This document shows positions 1 to 7,396 of a DNA stretch of 28,843 bases, piece after piece (within the stretch, counting starts at the first letter, position 1; the number at the start of each line of letters is the position of its first letter). Source of the stretch: an uncultured Lachnospiraceae bacterium (GTDB lineage Bacteria > Bacillota > Clostridia > Lachnospirales > Lachnospiraceae); assembly GCA_900554925.1 (NCBI GenBank), contig USJG01000009.1:1-28843 (forward strand), given 5' to 3'. Under the pieces are notes generated by a model. It was not told where the DNA came from. It saw only the letters and a program-made list of their open reading frames with translations, and ran no database searches. The position numbers were made by a program, and so were the translations under genes.

Positions 1-588
1 CTTGTGGATTATTATGAAGATGAACTTGGCTCATATTTAGTGAAGCTCAGCAGCAAGCATCTTACAGAGAAGGACAGTCAGGAGCTTTCTGTGCTGCTTC
101 ACTGTATTGGAGACTTTGAAAGGATTTCTGACCACGCGATCAATATTATGGAATCCGCCAGGGAAATGTATGAAAAAGAACTGGCTTTTTCAAAGAAGGC
201 CCAGGAGGAGCTGGTGATCTTTACGGGAGCAATCAAGGATATTGTCAATACTTCCATACTGGTATTCCAGGAGGAGGATCTGAAATTGGCCGGCATGGTG
301 GAGCCCATGGAGGAGGTTATTGATTATCTGAATTCAGAGGTTAAGAAGCGTCATATTAAGAGACTGCGCAAAGGAAAATGTACCATTGAAATGGGATTTG
401 TTCTTTCGGATATTACGACGAATTATGAGAGAGTGTCTGATCATTGCTCCAATGTGGCGCTTTGTCTTTTGCAGTTGAATGAAGAAAATTTTGAAACACA
501 TGAATATCAGAATAATCTGACCAATAAGGACAATCTGGAATTTATGGCAGAGGTAAAACGTCTGCGTGAGCATTATGCGCTTCCATAA
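1..588 (+). CDS. Na/Pi cotransporter family protein, C-terminal PhoU-like part (5' truncated)
   Basis: The reading frame is open from the first base of the window and ends at TAA 586-588, so only the last 195 residues are present. They are helical and carry two PhoU-like signatures: a CIGDFERISDHAINI motif and a later TTNYERVSDHCSNVA motif. This E/D-R-x-x-D-H pattern is the metal-binding signature of PhoU helical bundles. In Firmicutes a PhoU domain fused behind a Na+/phosphate symporter (NptA/PNaS family) is common, and the lack of a convincing start near the edge favours that over free PhoU. Role: phosphate uptake at the membrane with a cytoplasmic regulatory tail. The following PhoB/PhoR-like pair, 69 bases downstream, fits phosphate control. 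A stand-alone PhoU cannot be excluded because the 5' part is missing. Confidence 0.8.
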   Translation, partial: LVDYYEDELGSYLVKLSSKHLTEKDSQELSVLLHCIGDFERISDHAINIMESAREMYEKELAFSKKAQEELVIFTGAIKDIVNTSILVFQEEDLKLAGMVEPMEEVIDYLNSEVKKRHIKRLRKGKCTIEMGFVLSDITTNYERVSDHCSNVALCLLQLNEENFETHEYQNNLTNKDNLEFMAEVKRLREHYALP

Positions 589-657
589 GGGTGCGGCCAT
601 GGTTTTGCTGGCAGTCTGTGGAAACAAAGCGGTTTTGACAGGAAGGAAAATTGAAAA

Positions 658-1332
658 ATGGCACTGATTTATATAGTGGAGGACGATGAAAATATAAGAG
701 AGATAGAGCATATTGCCCTTAAAAATTCCGGATATCAGGTAGAGGTTTTTGAGCGGGCGCAAAATTTTATGGAGGCTCTCAAAGAGCAGACGCCGGATCT
801 GCTTTTGCTTGATATTATGCTGCCGGATGCGGACGGACTTCAGATCGTGGAGGAATTGCGGAAGAAAACAGCTACAAAAGATCTGCCCATTATTATGGTG
901 ACGGCAAAAACTGCGGAAATTGACAAGGTAAAGGGGCTGGACATGGGGGCGGATGATTATCTGACCAAGCCTTTCGGCATTATGGAGCTTATTTCCAGAG
1001 TGAAGGCCCTGCTTCGAAGAACCAGTAAGGAACAGGCAGATAAAGTAATTGTTATTGGAAATGTCTGCTTAGATGAAGAAAAGCATAAGGTGATCGTAGG
1101 CAGTGAAAAATGCGAGTTAACCTACAAAGAATATGAATTGCTTAAGCTGCTTATGACGAATGCAGGCATCGTAACCTCCAGAGAAGAGATTCTTGAAAAG
1201 GTATGGGGGACGAATTTTGAAGGAGAATCCAGAACGCTGGATATGCATATAAAGACTTTAAGGCAGAAGCTTCAGGAATCGGGAGGCATGATAAAGACTG
1301 TCAGGAATGTGGGATATATTTTCGAGGCATAA
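658..1332 (+). CDS. OmpR/PhoB-family response regulator
   Basis: A 224-residue two-domain response regulator. The N-terminal receiver has the acidic pocket (VEDDE, residues 7-11), the phosphoacceptor D52 in LLLDIMLPDADG, T82 and K104 in the YLTKPF motif. Residues about 130-224 are a winged-helix DNA-binding domain with the typical LTYKEYELLKLL start and the SRTLDMHIKTLRQKL recognition region. RBS AGGAAGG lies 8 to 14 bases upstream of the ATG. The sensor kinase begins 15 bases after its stop, so the two form one transcription unit. The domain layout and neighbouring phosphate transporter suggest a PhoB/PhoP-like role, but the actual stimulus is inference. Confidence 0.93.
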   Translation: MALIYIVEDDENIREIEHIALKNSGYQVEVFERAQNFMEALKEQTPDLLLLDIMLPDADGLQIVEELRKKTATKDLPIIMVTAKTAEIDKVKGLDMGADDYLTKPFGIMELISRVKALLRRTSKEQADKVIVIGNVCLDEEKHKVIVGSEKCELTYKEYELLKLLMTNAGIVTSREEILEKVWGTNFEGESRTLDMHIKTLRQKLQESGGMIKTVRNVGYIFEA

Positions 1333-1347
1333 AAGGAACTATTCATA

Positions 1348-2700
1348 ATGAGAAGGAAAATCAATAACAGATTAATTGGAACAGCTACCCTGGCAATATT
1401 GGCGACTTTATTGCTGACGGTAGCTGTTTGCTATCAGATTTTTAAAAATCAGGTGATGGAAGATCTGAAGGTGGACGCAGGCATTATAAGTCATTTTATT
1501 GCCGATGGGCAGAAGGAATTTATACTGGAAGCAAAAGGGGACTTTGATGAGGAAGATATTCGTATCACTTTCATTGAAAAGGATGGGACAGTTTTGTATG
1601 ATACCCGGGCAGATGCAAAAGCAATGGAAAACCACGGCGATCGACCGGAAGTAAGAAGCGCCTTTGAGGCGGGAGAGGGAAGTGTTATCAGACAGTCAGA
1701 TACGCTGGGACAAAACACTTACTATTATGCAGTAAAGCTTAAGACCGGCCAGGTGCTCCGGGTTGCAAGAGACGCGGACAGCATTTACAGGATTATAGAG
1801 TATGCGGTTCCCTATTTGCTGGTCATGGTGGTGATCCTGTTTGTTATCTGCTGTATTTTTTCTTATTTTCTGGCCGAGGGGCTTATCCGCCCGGTCAGAC
1901 TGATTGCCCAGGATGTGGATAATATAGGGAAAACGGAAGTCTATGAGGAGTTAAAGCCTTATATTGAAGCCATTAAGAACCAACATGAGGATGTGGTGCA
2001 AAATGCCCTGATGCGTCAGGAATTTACGGCCAATGTATCTCATGAGCTTAAAACGCCTCTTACGGCAATTTCAGGCTATTCTGAATTAATTGAAAATAAT
2101 ATGGCTTCCTCAGAAGCAGAAACCCGTCGTTTTGCAGGGGAAATCCACAGCAATGCTAATCGTCTTCTTACGCTGATCAATGACGTGATCCGCCTTTCGC
2201 AGCTGGATGCAGAGGGCACGGAGGAGCCGCTTGAACCTGTTAATTTAAAGGATGTTGCGGAAACCTGTGTGAGCATGCTGCAGATCAATGCGGAGAAGCA
2301 TCATGTAAATCTCACATTTGAAGGAGAAAGAGTAATTATCATGGCTACCAGGCAGATGATGGAAGAGGTGCTTTATAATCTTTGTGATAATGCAATCCGA
2401 TACAACAAAGAAGGTGGCAGCGTCTGTGTTTTGGTAAAGGACAGGCTGGATGAAGCGGTATTGACAGTCAGGGATACAGGTATCGGAATCCCTAAAGAGC
2501 ACCATGAGAGAATTTTTGAGCGTTTTTACAGAGTGGATAAGAGCAGAAGTAAATCTACAGGAGGAACAGGGTTAGGACTTGCAATCGTAAAGCATATCCT
2601 CATAAAGCTTGGAGCTACCCTTAAGCTGGAAAGCCAGGAGGGAAAAGGAACGGAGATCACCGTTACCTTCCCGGCAGTGCGAGGAGCGCAGTTTAAATAA
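1348..2700 (+). CDS. PhoR-like sensor histidine kinase
   Basis: A 450-residue membrane sensor kinase, cognate to the upstream response regulator. Order of parts: TM1 about 10-32, an extracytoplasmic sensor region about 33-150, TM2 about 153-175, a HAMP-like linker, the dimerisation helix with phosphoacceptor H232 in SHELKTPLTAISGYSELI, and an ATPase domain with the N box (NLCDNAIRYN, near 344-353), G1 (DTGIGIP, 376-382), F box (ERFYRVDKSRS) and G2 (GGTGLGLAIVKH, 405-416). All catalytic boxes are intact. The extracytoplasmic segment contains an FIEKDGTVLYDTR stretch, typical of the PAS-like/dCache fold of Firmicutes PhoR kinases. No PAS domain is evident between HAMP and the dimerisation helix. 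Confidence 0.93.
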   Translation: MRRKINNRLIGTATLAILATLLLTVAVCYQIFKNQVMEDLKVDAGIISHFIADGQKEFILEAKGDFDEEDIRITFIEKDGTVLYDTRADAKAMENHGDRPEVRSAFEAGEGSVIRQSDTLGQNTYYYAVKLKTGQVLRVARDADSIYRIIEYAVPYLLVMVVILFVICCIFSYFLAEGLIRPVRLIAQDVDNIGKTEVYEELKPYIEAIKNQHEDVVQNALMRQEFTANVSHELKTPLTAISGYSELIENNMASSEAETRRFAGEIHSNANRLLTLINDVIRLSQLDAEGTEEPLEPVNLKDVAETCVSMLQINAEKHHVNLTFEGERVIIMATRQMMEEVLYNLCDNAIRYNKEGGSVCVLVKDRLDEAVLTVRDTGIGIPKEHHERIFERFYRVDKSRSKSTGGTGLGLAIVKHILIKLGATLKLESQEGKGTEITVTFPAVRGAQFK

Positions 2701-2786
2701 ACTGAAATTAAAGTCCGTTTTATGGGACTGCCGGAATGTTATTCTGATCATAGAAGAAAGATGTCGGAATAACAGGAGGCAGCATT

Positions 2787-2888
2787 ATGAAAGGATATGT
2801 TGTAAATAATGGTTATATGGGTCTGGTAGAGGGAGTTTATATGTTATTTGCAAGCGAGGAGGATTACCGGGAATATCTGGAAAATTAG
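2787..2888 (+). CDS. 33-residue conserved-looking microprotein
   Basis: A very short ORF: ATG 2787, 33 codons, TAG 2886-2888. It is preceded by a strong RBS (CAGGAGGC, 2773-2780) six bases upstream of the ATG, which is the main reason to believe it is translated. The peptide is acidic and aromatic, with paired motifs around NNGYMGLVEGVYMLFAS and a C-terminal EEDYREYLEN tail, and no transmembrane segment. I recall very small proteins of this type (MKGY...GYMG...YMLF...DYxEY) in Lachnospiraceae and related gut Firmicutes; this is recognition from memory, not a search. Function unknown. It lies alone between the kinase gene and the DNA glycosylase gene, both on the same strand. Confidence 0.7.
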   Translation: MKGYVVNNGYMGLVEGVYMLFASEEDYREYLEN

Positions 2889-2906
2889 GAATATCTGGTG
2901 TATACT
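2877..2906 (+). promoter_or_regulatory. weak sigma-A-type promoter candidate upstream of the DNA glycosylase gene
   Basis: TATACT at 2901-2906 is a good -10 match. CTGGAA at 2877-2882 is only a fair -35, with an 18-base spacer. It overlaps the end of the microprotein gene and would give a leader of about 40 bases. Low confidence because of the weak -35. Confidence 0.3.
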
Positions 2907-2953
2907 ATAGCTTGGAATAATTACTGTGGTTTTAATACAGCGGAGGTTTGCAG

Positions 2954-3487
2954 ATGGCGAAAAGACTGGGGAGAAGGCTGCTTTGCCAGCCGGCTACCAT
3001 ACTTGCACCGGAGCTTTTGGGAAAGCTTTTGTGCAGAAAAACGGATCAGGGCGTTTTGAAATACAGGATCATGGAAACAGAATGCTATTATGGCCAGGAG
3101 GATACAGCATGCCATGCCAGCAAAGGAAAAACTGAGCGGACAAAGGTTCTTTATGAAAAGGGAGGCACCGCCTATGTTTATCTCTGCTATGGGATGCATT
3201 CTCTGTTTAATGTGGTAAGCGGTAAGGAGGGGCACCCGGAGGCGGTGTTGATTCGGGGTGTTACCGGATATAATGGACCGGGCAAGCTTACCCGTGCCAT
3301 GGAGATAGACAGGGAGCTAAACGGAGAGGATATGGTCTTATCAAAAAGACTATGGATTGAGGATGATGGGTTAAGGCCCGTTTACAGAGCAGATAAAAGA
3401 GTGGGAATTGACTATGCAACAGAAGAATACAGGGATATTTTATGGCGTTTTATTGTTGACGACGGAAACTATAAGCCTGCCAGATAG
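2954..3487 (+). CDS. DNA-3-methyladenine glycosylase (AAG/MPG family)
   Basis: Base-excision repair enzyme that flips out and removes alkylated or deaminated purines such as 3-methyladenine and hypoxanthine. The 177-residue protein has the family's characteristic order: LAPELLGKLL near residues 18-26, the catalytic region ETECYYG with E43 (equivalent to human AAG E125) and Y45, H54 eleven residues later (equivalent to human H136), a G-x-T-x-R segment, then YVYLCYGMHSLFNVV with the intercalation-loop tyrosines, and a GPGKLTRAM DNA-contact motif. An in-frame TTG at 2948 would add two residues, but ATG 2954 sits seven bases after GGAGG (2942-2946) and is preferred. A nucleotide-pool enzyme gene follows after 25 bases, making a small repair pair. 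Confidence 0.93.
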   Translation: MAKRLGRRLLCQPATILAPELLGKLLCRKTDQGVLKYRIMETECYYGQEDTACHASKGKTERTKVLYEKGGTAYVYLCYGMHSLFNVVSGKEGHPEAVLIRGVTGYNGPGKLTRAMEIDRELNGEDMVLSKRLWIEDDGLRPVYRADKRVGIDYATEEYRDILWRFIVDDGNYKPAR

Positions 3488-3512
3488 AGAAATTTAAGGA
3501 ACACTGCATAAG

Positions 3513-4154
3513 ATGAGGGAAATTATTTACGGAACGGGAAATGCGGCTAAAATCGCATATATGGAAAGGGCGCTTGAGAGATTGCCGCTCCGGATGATCG
3601 GACTTAAGGCAGCGGCTAAGGCAAAGGGGATTCTTTTACCGGAGATAGAGGAAACCGGAAATACACCCCTTGAAAACGCCAGGTTGAAGGCGGAAACTTA
3701 TTTTCGCCTTTTTAAAAGTCCTGTGTTTTCCTGTGACAGTGGATTATATTTGTGGAATGATTTGACAGGTGAATTGCTCCCAGAGGAGCAGCAGCCGGGG
3801 ATTTGTGTCCGTGGCAGAGGGCAGCGAAGACTTAGTGATGATGAACTTTTGAAGCATTACCAGGGATTGGTAAAAAAGTATGGGCAGCTTCGCGGCAGGT
3901 ACAAAAATGCAGTCTCCCTGATCTGGAATGAAAATATCAGAGAGGAAAGCATGGTGTGGGGAGAACCATTTCTTTTTACAGATATTCCACATAGGAAACG
4001 GGTGGAGGGATTCCCCCTGGACAGTATCGCGCTGGACTTAAAGACCAAAAAATATTTTTATGATATAGAAGAAAATTTTCAGGATAAATTGGTGTCAGAT
4101 GGCAGTTTCAGACACTTTTTTTGTAATTTTCTGGAAAAATGGAATTTAAAATAG
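3513..4154 (+). CDS. divergent HAM1/RdgB-like non-canonical purine NTP pyrophosphatase
   Basis: A 213-residue protein that resembles the HAM1/RdgB (ITPase) family, which hydrolyses dITP/XTP and keeps deaminated purines out of nucleic acids. Matches: an N-terminal YGTGNAAK phosphate-binding motif (family T-x-N-x-x-K), EETGNTPLENARLKAETY near residues 47-64 (family EETG-x-T-x-x-NA-x-x-KA), CDSGLYL (family DDSGL), and a GFPLDSIALD segment where the family has GFGYDPIF. Divergences: the C-terminal SHR-A motif is not recognisable (SDGSFRHFF instead) and the central region is unusual. The fold assignment looks sound; substrate is less sure. RBS AAGGA lies 12 bases upstream. It directly follows the DNA glycosylase gene, consistent with damaged-purine defence. 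Confidence 0.72.
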   Translation: MREIIYGTGNAAKIAYMERALERLPLRMIGLKAAAKAKGILLPEIEETGNTPLENARLKAETYFRLFKSPVFSCDSGLYLWNDLTGELLPEEQQPGICVRGRGQRRLSDDELLKHYQGLVKKYGQLRGRYKNAVSLIWNENIREESMVWGEPFLFTDIPHRKRVEGFPLDSIALDLKTKKYFYDIEENFQDKLVSDGSFRHFFCNFLEKWNLK

Positions 4155-4185
4155 AAAAATTTGAAATAATGCGATAAATTACAAC

Positions 4186-4214
4186 TTTTCATACAAATTT
4201 CTTTATTTTATACT
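4186..4214 (+). promoter_or_regulatory. sigma-A-type promoter for the orphan Spo0A-like/pseC operon
   Basis: TTTTCA (4186-4191) and TATACT (4209-4214) are separated by exactly 17 bases in a very AT-rich 80-base intergenic stretch. Transcription would start near 4221. A TGGCGAA heptamer at 4228-4234 fits the Spo0A box pattern TGNCGAA and would lie just downstream of the start. No clear terminator hairpin for the preceding gene is visible. Confidence 0.5.
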
Positions 4215-4249
4215 GAATAAAAAAATTTGGCGAAATGGAGTGTTTTAAG

Positions 4250-4627
4250 ATGCAGGGCGAAGATGGCAAAAAGATTGAACAGCTGGTATCAAATATGATG
4301 TTGGATATGGGAGTTCCTGCTCATTTAAAAGGATACCGGTATGTGCGTAAGGCTGTTCTGATTGCGGAAGAAGATATGAAAGTTGTAGGCAGCGTTACAA
4401 AATTACTTTACCCCGAGATAGCAAAGCAGTATAATACTACTGACTGTAAGGTGGAGAGAGCAATACGCAACGCCATAGAGATCTCATGGGAAAGAGGAAA
4501 TAAGGAAACCTTTGAGCGATTGTTCGGTTATTGTGTCAAAAGCGGTCAGGGGAGACCCACAAACAGCGAGTACATAGCAACAGTTGCCGATACCATCAGA
4601 ATACAGTTGAATTCAGAAATCCTGTAA
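4250..4627 (+). CDS. stand-alone Spo0A C-terminal DNA-binding domain protein
   Basis: A transcription regulator made almost only of the Spo0A effector domain. The 125-residue product closely follows the Spo0A C-terminal domain: VPAHLKGYRYVRKAV, GSVTKLLYPEIAKQYNTT (recognition-helix region), KVERAIRNAIEISWERG, LFGY and a PTNSEYIATVAD ending. There is no receiver domain, so phosphorelay control through an aspartate is impossible in this polypeptide. I place the start at ATG 4250, nine bases after GGAG (4237-4240); an in-frame ATG at 4235 would add five residues but lacks an RBS. pseC follows after 29 bases, so it is probably the first gene of the glycan operon and may regulate it. Its target would be a 0A-box-like sequence (inference from the conserved recognition helices). 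Confidence 0.88.
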   Translation: MQGEDGKKIEQLVSNMMLDMGVPAHLKGYRYVRKAVLIAEEDMKVVGSVTKLLYPEIAKQYNTTDCKVERAIRNAIEISWERGNKETFERLFGYCVKSGQGRPTNSEYIATVADTIRIQLNSEIL

Positions 4628-4656
4628 GAGAAAAGGCAAAAAAATGGAGGAAAATT

Positions 4657-5850
4657 ATGGATAAGCCGGCGATTTGTGGAGGAAGCCCCATTCGTGATAC
4701 AAAAATATATTACGGGCATCAATATATTGATGAGGAGGATATACAGGCGGTAGTGGAGGTGCTTAAGAGCGATTACCTTACTTGTGGGCCGAAAATTGAT
4801 GAGCTGGAAGCAAAGCTCTGTCAGATCACCGGAGCAAAATACGCGGTGGTTTGCAGCAACGGTACTGCGGCCCTTCATCTTGCATGTATGGCAGCAGGAG
4901 TATCGGAGACAGATGAGGTGATCACTACGCCCATTACCTTTGCGGCATCAGCAAACTGCGCTCTTTACTGCGGCGCAAGACCGGTGTTTGCAGATATTAA
5001 TGAGGAAACCTACAATATTGATCCGGCCAGGGTAGAGGCTCTTACCAATGAAAAAACAAAGGCTGTAGTGGCGGTAGACTTTACCGGCCAGTCTGTGGAG
5101 CTTGACAGACTGCTAGGGCATTGCCGCAAACATAATCTGGTACTGATTGAAGACGGGGCCCATGTGATCGGAACCAGATACAAAGGAAAATATAATGGTT
5201 CCATTGCGGATATGACCACTTTGAGCTTTCATCCTGTGAAAACGGTGACCAGTGGTGAAGGCGGCGCGGTCCTTACCAATAATGAGGAGTATTATAAAAA
5301 GCTGCTTTTGTACCGCACCCATGGGATTACCAGAGACCGCTCCCAAATGGAGCATGAGCCGGAGGGGCCATGGTATTACGAACAGGTAGCTCTCGGCATG
5401 AATTATCGCATGACCGATATGCAGGCAGCACTTCTGATCAGCCAGCTTAATAAGCTGTCTGTGTTTTCCGAAAGAAGAAAAGAAATTGTAAAGGCTTATG
5501 ATGAAGCCTTTAAGAACCTGCCCCAGGTTATTGTGCAGAAGGAAATCCCGGAATCGGATACTACAAGACACTTATATATCCTGCGGCTTAACCTGCCTGG
5601 GCTTACAATTGACAGAAAACAGTTTTTTGAAGCATTGGCAGCAGAAAATATCTGCTGTAATGTGCATTATATTCCTGTTTATTATTTCCCTTATTATGAG
5701 AAGCTGGGATATAAGAAAGGGCTTTGCCCTAAGGCCGAAAAGCTGTATGAGGAGATCATCAGCCTGCCTCTTTATTATGCAATGACGGACCAGGATGTCC
5801 AGGATGTGATCGGAGCCGTTACAAAGATTGCAGAATACTACAAGGCGTGA
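4657..5850 (+). CDS. pseC: UDP-4-amino-4,6-dideoxy-N-acetyl-L-altrosamine transaminase PseC (DegT/DnrJ family)
   Basis: PLP-dependent sugar aminotransferase, second step of UDP-pseudaminic acid precursor synthesis: it aminates C4 of the 4-keto-6-deoxy-L-arabino-hexulose product of PseB. The protein is 397 residues, with GPKIDELE, the SNGTAALHLAC phosphate-loop region, PITFAASANC, D166 of IEDGAH for the PLP ring nitrogen, and the Schiff-base lysine K195 in SFHPVK, all as in PseC/ArnB-type enzymes. The SFHPVK form plus an N-terminal GGSPIRDTKI-type stretch are typical of PseC. ATG 4657 has GGAGG (4646-4650) six bases upstream; the open frame continues further upstream but overlaps the previous gene. 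PseB is not encoded in this window. The next gene follows after nine bases. Confidence 0.9.
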   Translation: MDKPAICGGSPIRDTKIYYGHQYIDEEDIQAVVEVLKSDYLTCGPKIDELEAKLCQITGAKYAVVCSNGTAALHLACMAAGVSETDEVITTPITFAASANCALYCGARPVFADINEETYNIDPARVEALTNEKTKAVVAVDFTGQSVELDRLLGHCRKHNLVLIEDGAHVIGTRYKGKYNGSIADMTTLSFHPVKTVTSGEGGAVLTNNEEYYKKLLLYRTHGITRDRSQMEHEPEGPWYYEQVALGMNYRMTDMQAALLISQLNKLSVFSERRKEIVKAYDEAFKNLPQVIVQKEIPESDTTRHLYILRLNLPGLTIDRKQFFEALAAENICCNVHYIPVYYFPYYEKLGYKKGLCPKAEKLYEEIISLPLYYAMTDQDVQDVIGAVTKIAEYYKA

Positions 5851-5859
5851 GGAAATCGG

Positions 5860-6897
5860 ATGAAACTGAGTGTAATTGTACCTGTTTATAATATGGCGGC
5901 CGGGGACAAGCTTACCTGGTGTCTTGATTCCCTTGTAAACCAGACCATATCGGATTATGAAATTATTGCGGTGGATGACTGTTCTACAGATAACTCCCTT
6001 GAGATATTGCGGGAATATGAGCAAAGGTATCCAGGTAAATTTAAAGTGATCGCCTCACCGGTTAATAAGAAGCAGGGAGGGGCAAAGAACCTTGGACTTG
6101 AAGCTGCCAGGGGAGAGTGGATCGGTTTTATTGACAGTGATGACTGGGTTACACCGGATTTTTATGAAAAACTGCTTTTACGGGCACAGGAGTCCGGCGC
6201 AGATATGGTGGGCTGTGATTATCATCTGACTCATGAACACAGCATGAAAATCGGACAGATCGTACACAACAATCAGATGTCACAGACGGGGGTACTGACA
6301 AAAGAAAAATACAGGTCACTGATTCTGGACAGTGGAAGTCTTGTGGTTAAAATTTACAAACGTCACATCATTTTGGATTTCCCTAATCGTTTTCCGGAAA
6401 ATATTTTTTATGAAGATAATGCAATCAGTAATTCCTGGATGTTAAGGGCAAAGCATTTTGAATATCTGCAGGAGCCTTTATATTACTATTATCAGCATGA
6501 TACCTCAACAGTTCATACGATCACAAAAAAACGCTGTGAAGACCGGATGGAAGCGGCAAGGGTCATGGTAAGGGAAGCAAGGGAATTTGATTATCTGGAA
6601 GAATATTATCCTGAAATTGAAAGCAGCTTTACAACTTTGTTTTATGTAAATACCCTGTTTTCTTATATGGCAGGCGTTCCCCAAAAGGAATATAGATTCG
6701 TGAAAGCCCTTGGCAGAGAAATGAGAGAAACCTTTCCCGGTTTTATGGAAAATCCTTATTATCAGGAACGGGTTCATGAAGAAGAGCGAAGGCTGATCGG
6801 GATGCACATGAAATCAACCTTATGTTTTATGATCTATTATAAACTGCTTTGGGGGTATAGGAATTTCAGAAAGAAATCAAGGGGTAAGAAGGGATGA
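5860..6897 (+). CDS. family 2 glycosyltransferase
   Basis: A 345-residue GT-A fold glycosyltransferase, cytoplasmic face of the membrane. The N-terminus has the standard SVIVPVYNM start, VDDCSTDNS nucleotide-binding motif, an NLGLEAARGEWIGFIDSDDW segment with the metal-binding DSD (near 88-108), and a later ENIFYEDNAISN stretch matching the ED catalytic-base region. There is no transmembrane helix; the C-terminus is basic (RKKSRGKKG), which may aid membrane association. The start is nine bases after the pseC stop, with GAGGAAA as RBS. Donor and acceptor cannot be read from sequence. In this operon it most likely adds one sugar of the surface glycan. Its stop overlaps the next ATG by four bases. 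Confidence 0.9.
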   Translation: MKLSVIVPVYNMAAGDKLTWCLDSLVNQTISDYEIIAVDDCSTDNSLEILREYEQRYPGKFKVIASPVNKKQGGAKNLGLEAARGEWIGFIDSDDWVTPDFYEKLLLRAQESGADMVGCDYHLTHEHSMKIGQIVHNNQMSQTGVLTKEKYRSLILDSGSLVVKIYKRHIILDFPNRFPENIFYEDNAISNSWMLRAKHFEYLQEPLYYYYQHDTSTVHTITKKRCEDRMEAARVMVREAREFDYLEEYYPEIESSFTTLFYVNTLFSYMAGVPQKEYRFVKALGREMRETFPGFMENPYYQERVHEEERRLIGMHMKSTLCFMIYYKLLWGYRNFRKKSRGKKG

Positions 6898-7370
6898 AAG
6901 TAAAGACAATTAAGGTTCTGGCAGGCTTAAGTACAGGGATTCAGGCTGTGGCTATGCTGCTTATATTTTTTATAGTAATGAATCAGAATTCGGTAAAGAC
7001 ACTTTATTCTACGATGGATGAGCTTTTGGAAATCCGTTCAATTCCGGTTACGGAAATTATTATATGTTTGTGTCCGCTGATTCTTTATTTACTCTTTTTT
7101 ATTTATATCTCATCAGTGGGTGAGCTGGTTAGCGGCAGTAAGATAATGGCGGCTGTTTTCTTTGGAATCGGTTGTTTGATCAAGGTGGTTTTAGGGGCGA
7201 TCACATTTCTTGACAGTTTTTTGTTTATGAGCATGAGCACGACTGAAATTGCCAGCTATCAGATATTAAGAAGTGCGGTTTCGTTAGTATGTGCACCCTT
7301 TTCTACAGTAGCATTTGCATTGTTTTGCCTGGCTGCGGGAGGAAGCATAGCTGGTGCCCAGAAGAAATAA
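6894..7370 (+). CDS. small four-TM membrane protein of unknown function
   Basis: I do not recognise this 158-residue protein. It has four hydrophobic segments, at about residues 9-29, 52-72, 83-106 and 124-150, and a short basic C-terminus. The ATG overlaps the TGA of the glycosyltransferase gene (ATGA), so the two are translationally coupled. Size and topology recall small GtrA-like or DUF-type integral membrane proteins, but no diagnostic motif is seen and I do not assign a family. Its place between a glycosyltransferase and an ATP-grasp gene suggests a role in the same surface glycan pathway. Confidence 0.7.
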   Translation: MKVKTIKVLAGLSTGIQAVAMLLIFFIVMNQNSVKTLYSTMDELLEIRSIPVTEIIICLCPLILYLLFFIYISSVGELVSGSKIMAAVFFGIGCLIKVVLGAITFLDSFLFMSMSTTEIASYQILRSAVSLVCAPFSTVAFALFCLAAGGSIAGAQKK

Positions 7371-7396
7371 ATTGGAATAAGAACAGGAGTCTGTAG

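Noticed and set aside
599..667. 22-codon ORF starting ATG 599 and running into the response regulator gene
   Set aside because: No ribosome binding site and it overlaps the true start and RBS of the regulator; no sign of being a leader peptide.
2711..2733. Possible hairpin AGTCC...GGACT after the kinase gene
   Set aside because: Short stem and no following T-tract, so not called as a terminator.
2609..2809. 66-residue ORF across the kinase 3' end and the following gap
   Set aside because: Out-of-frame shadow of the kinase gene with basic, low-information composition and no RBS.
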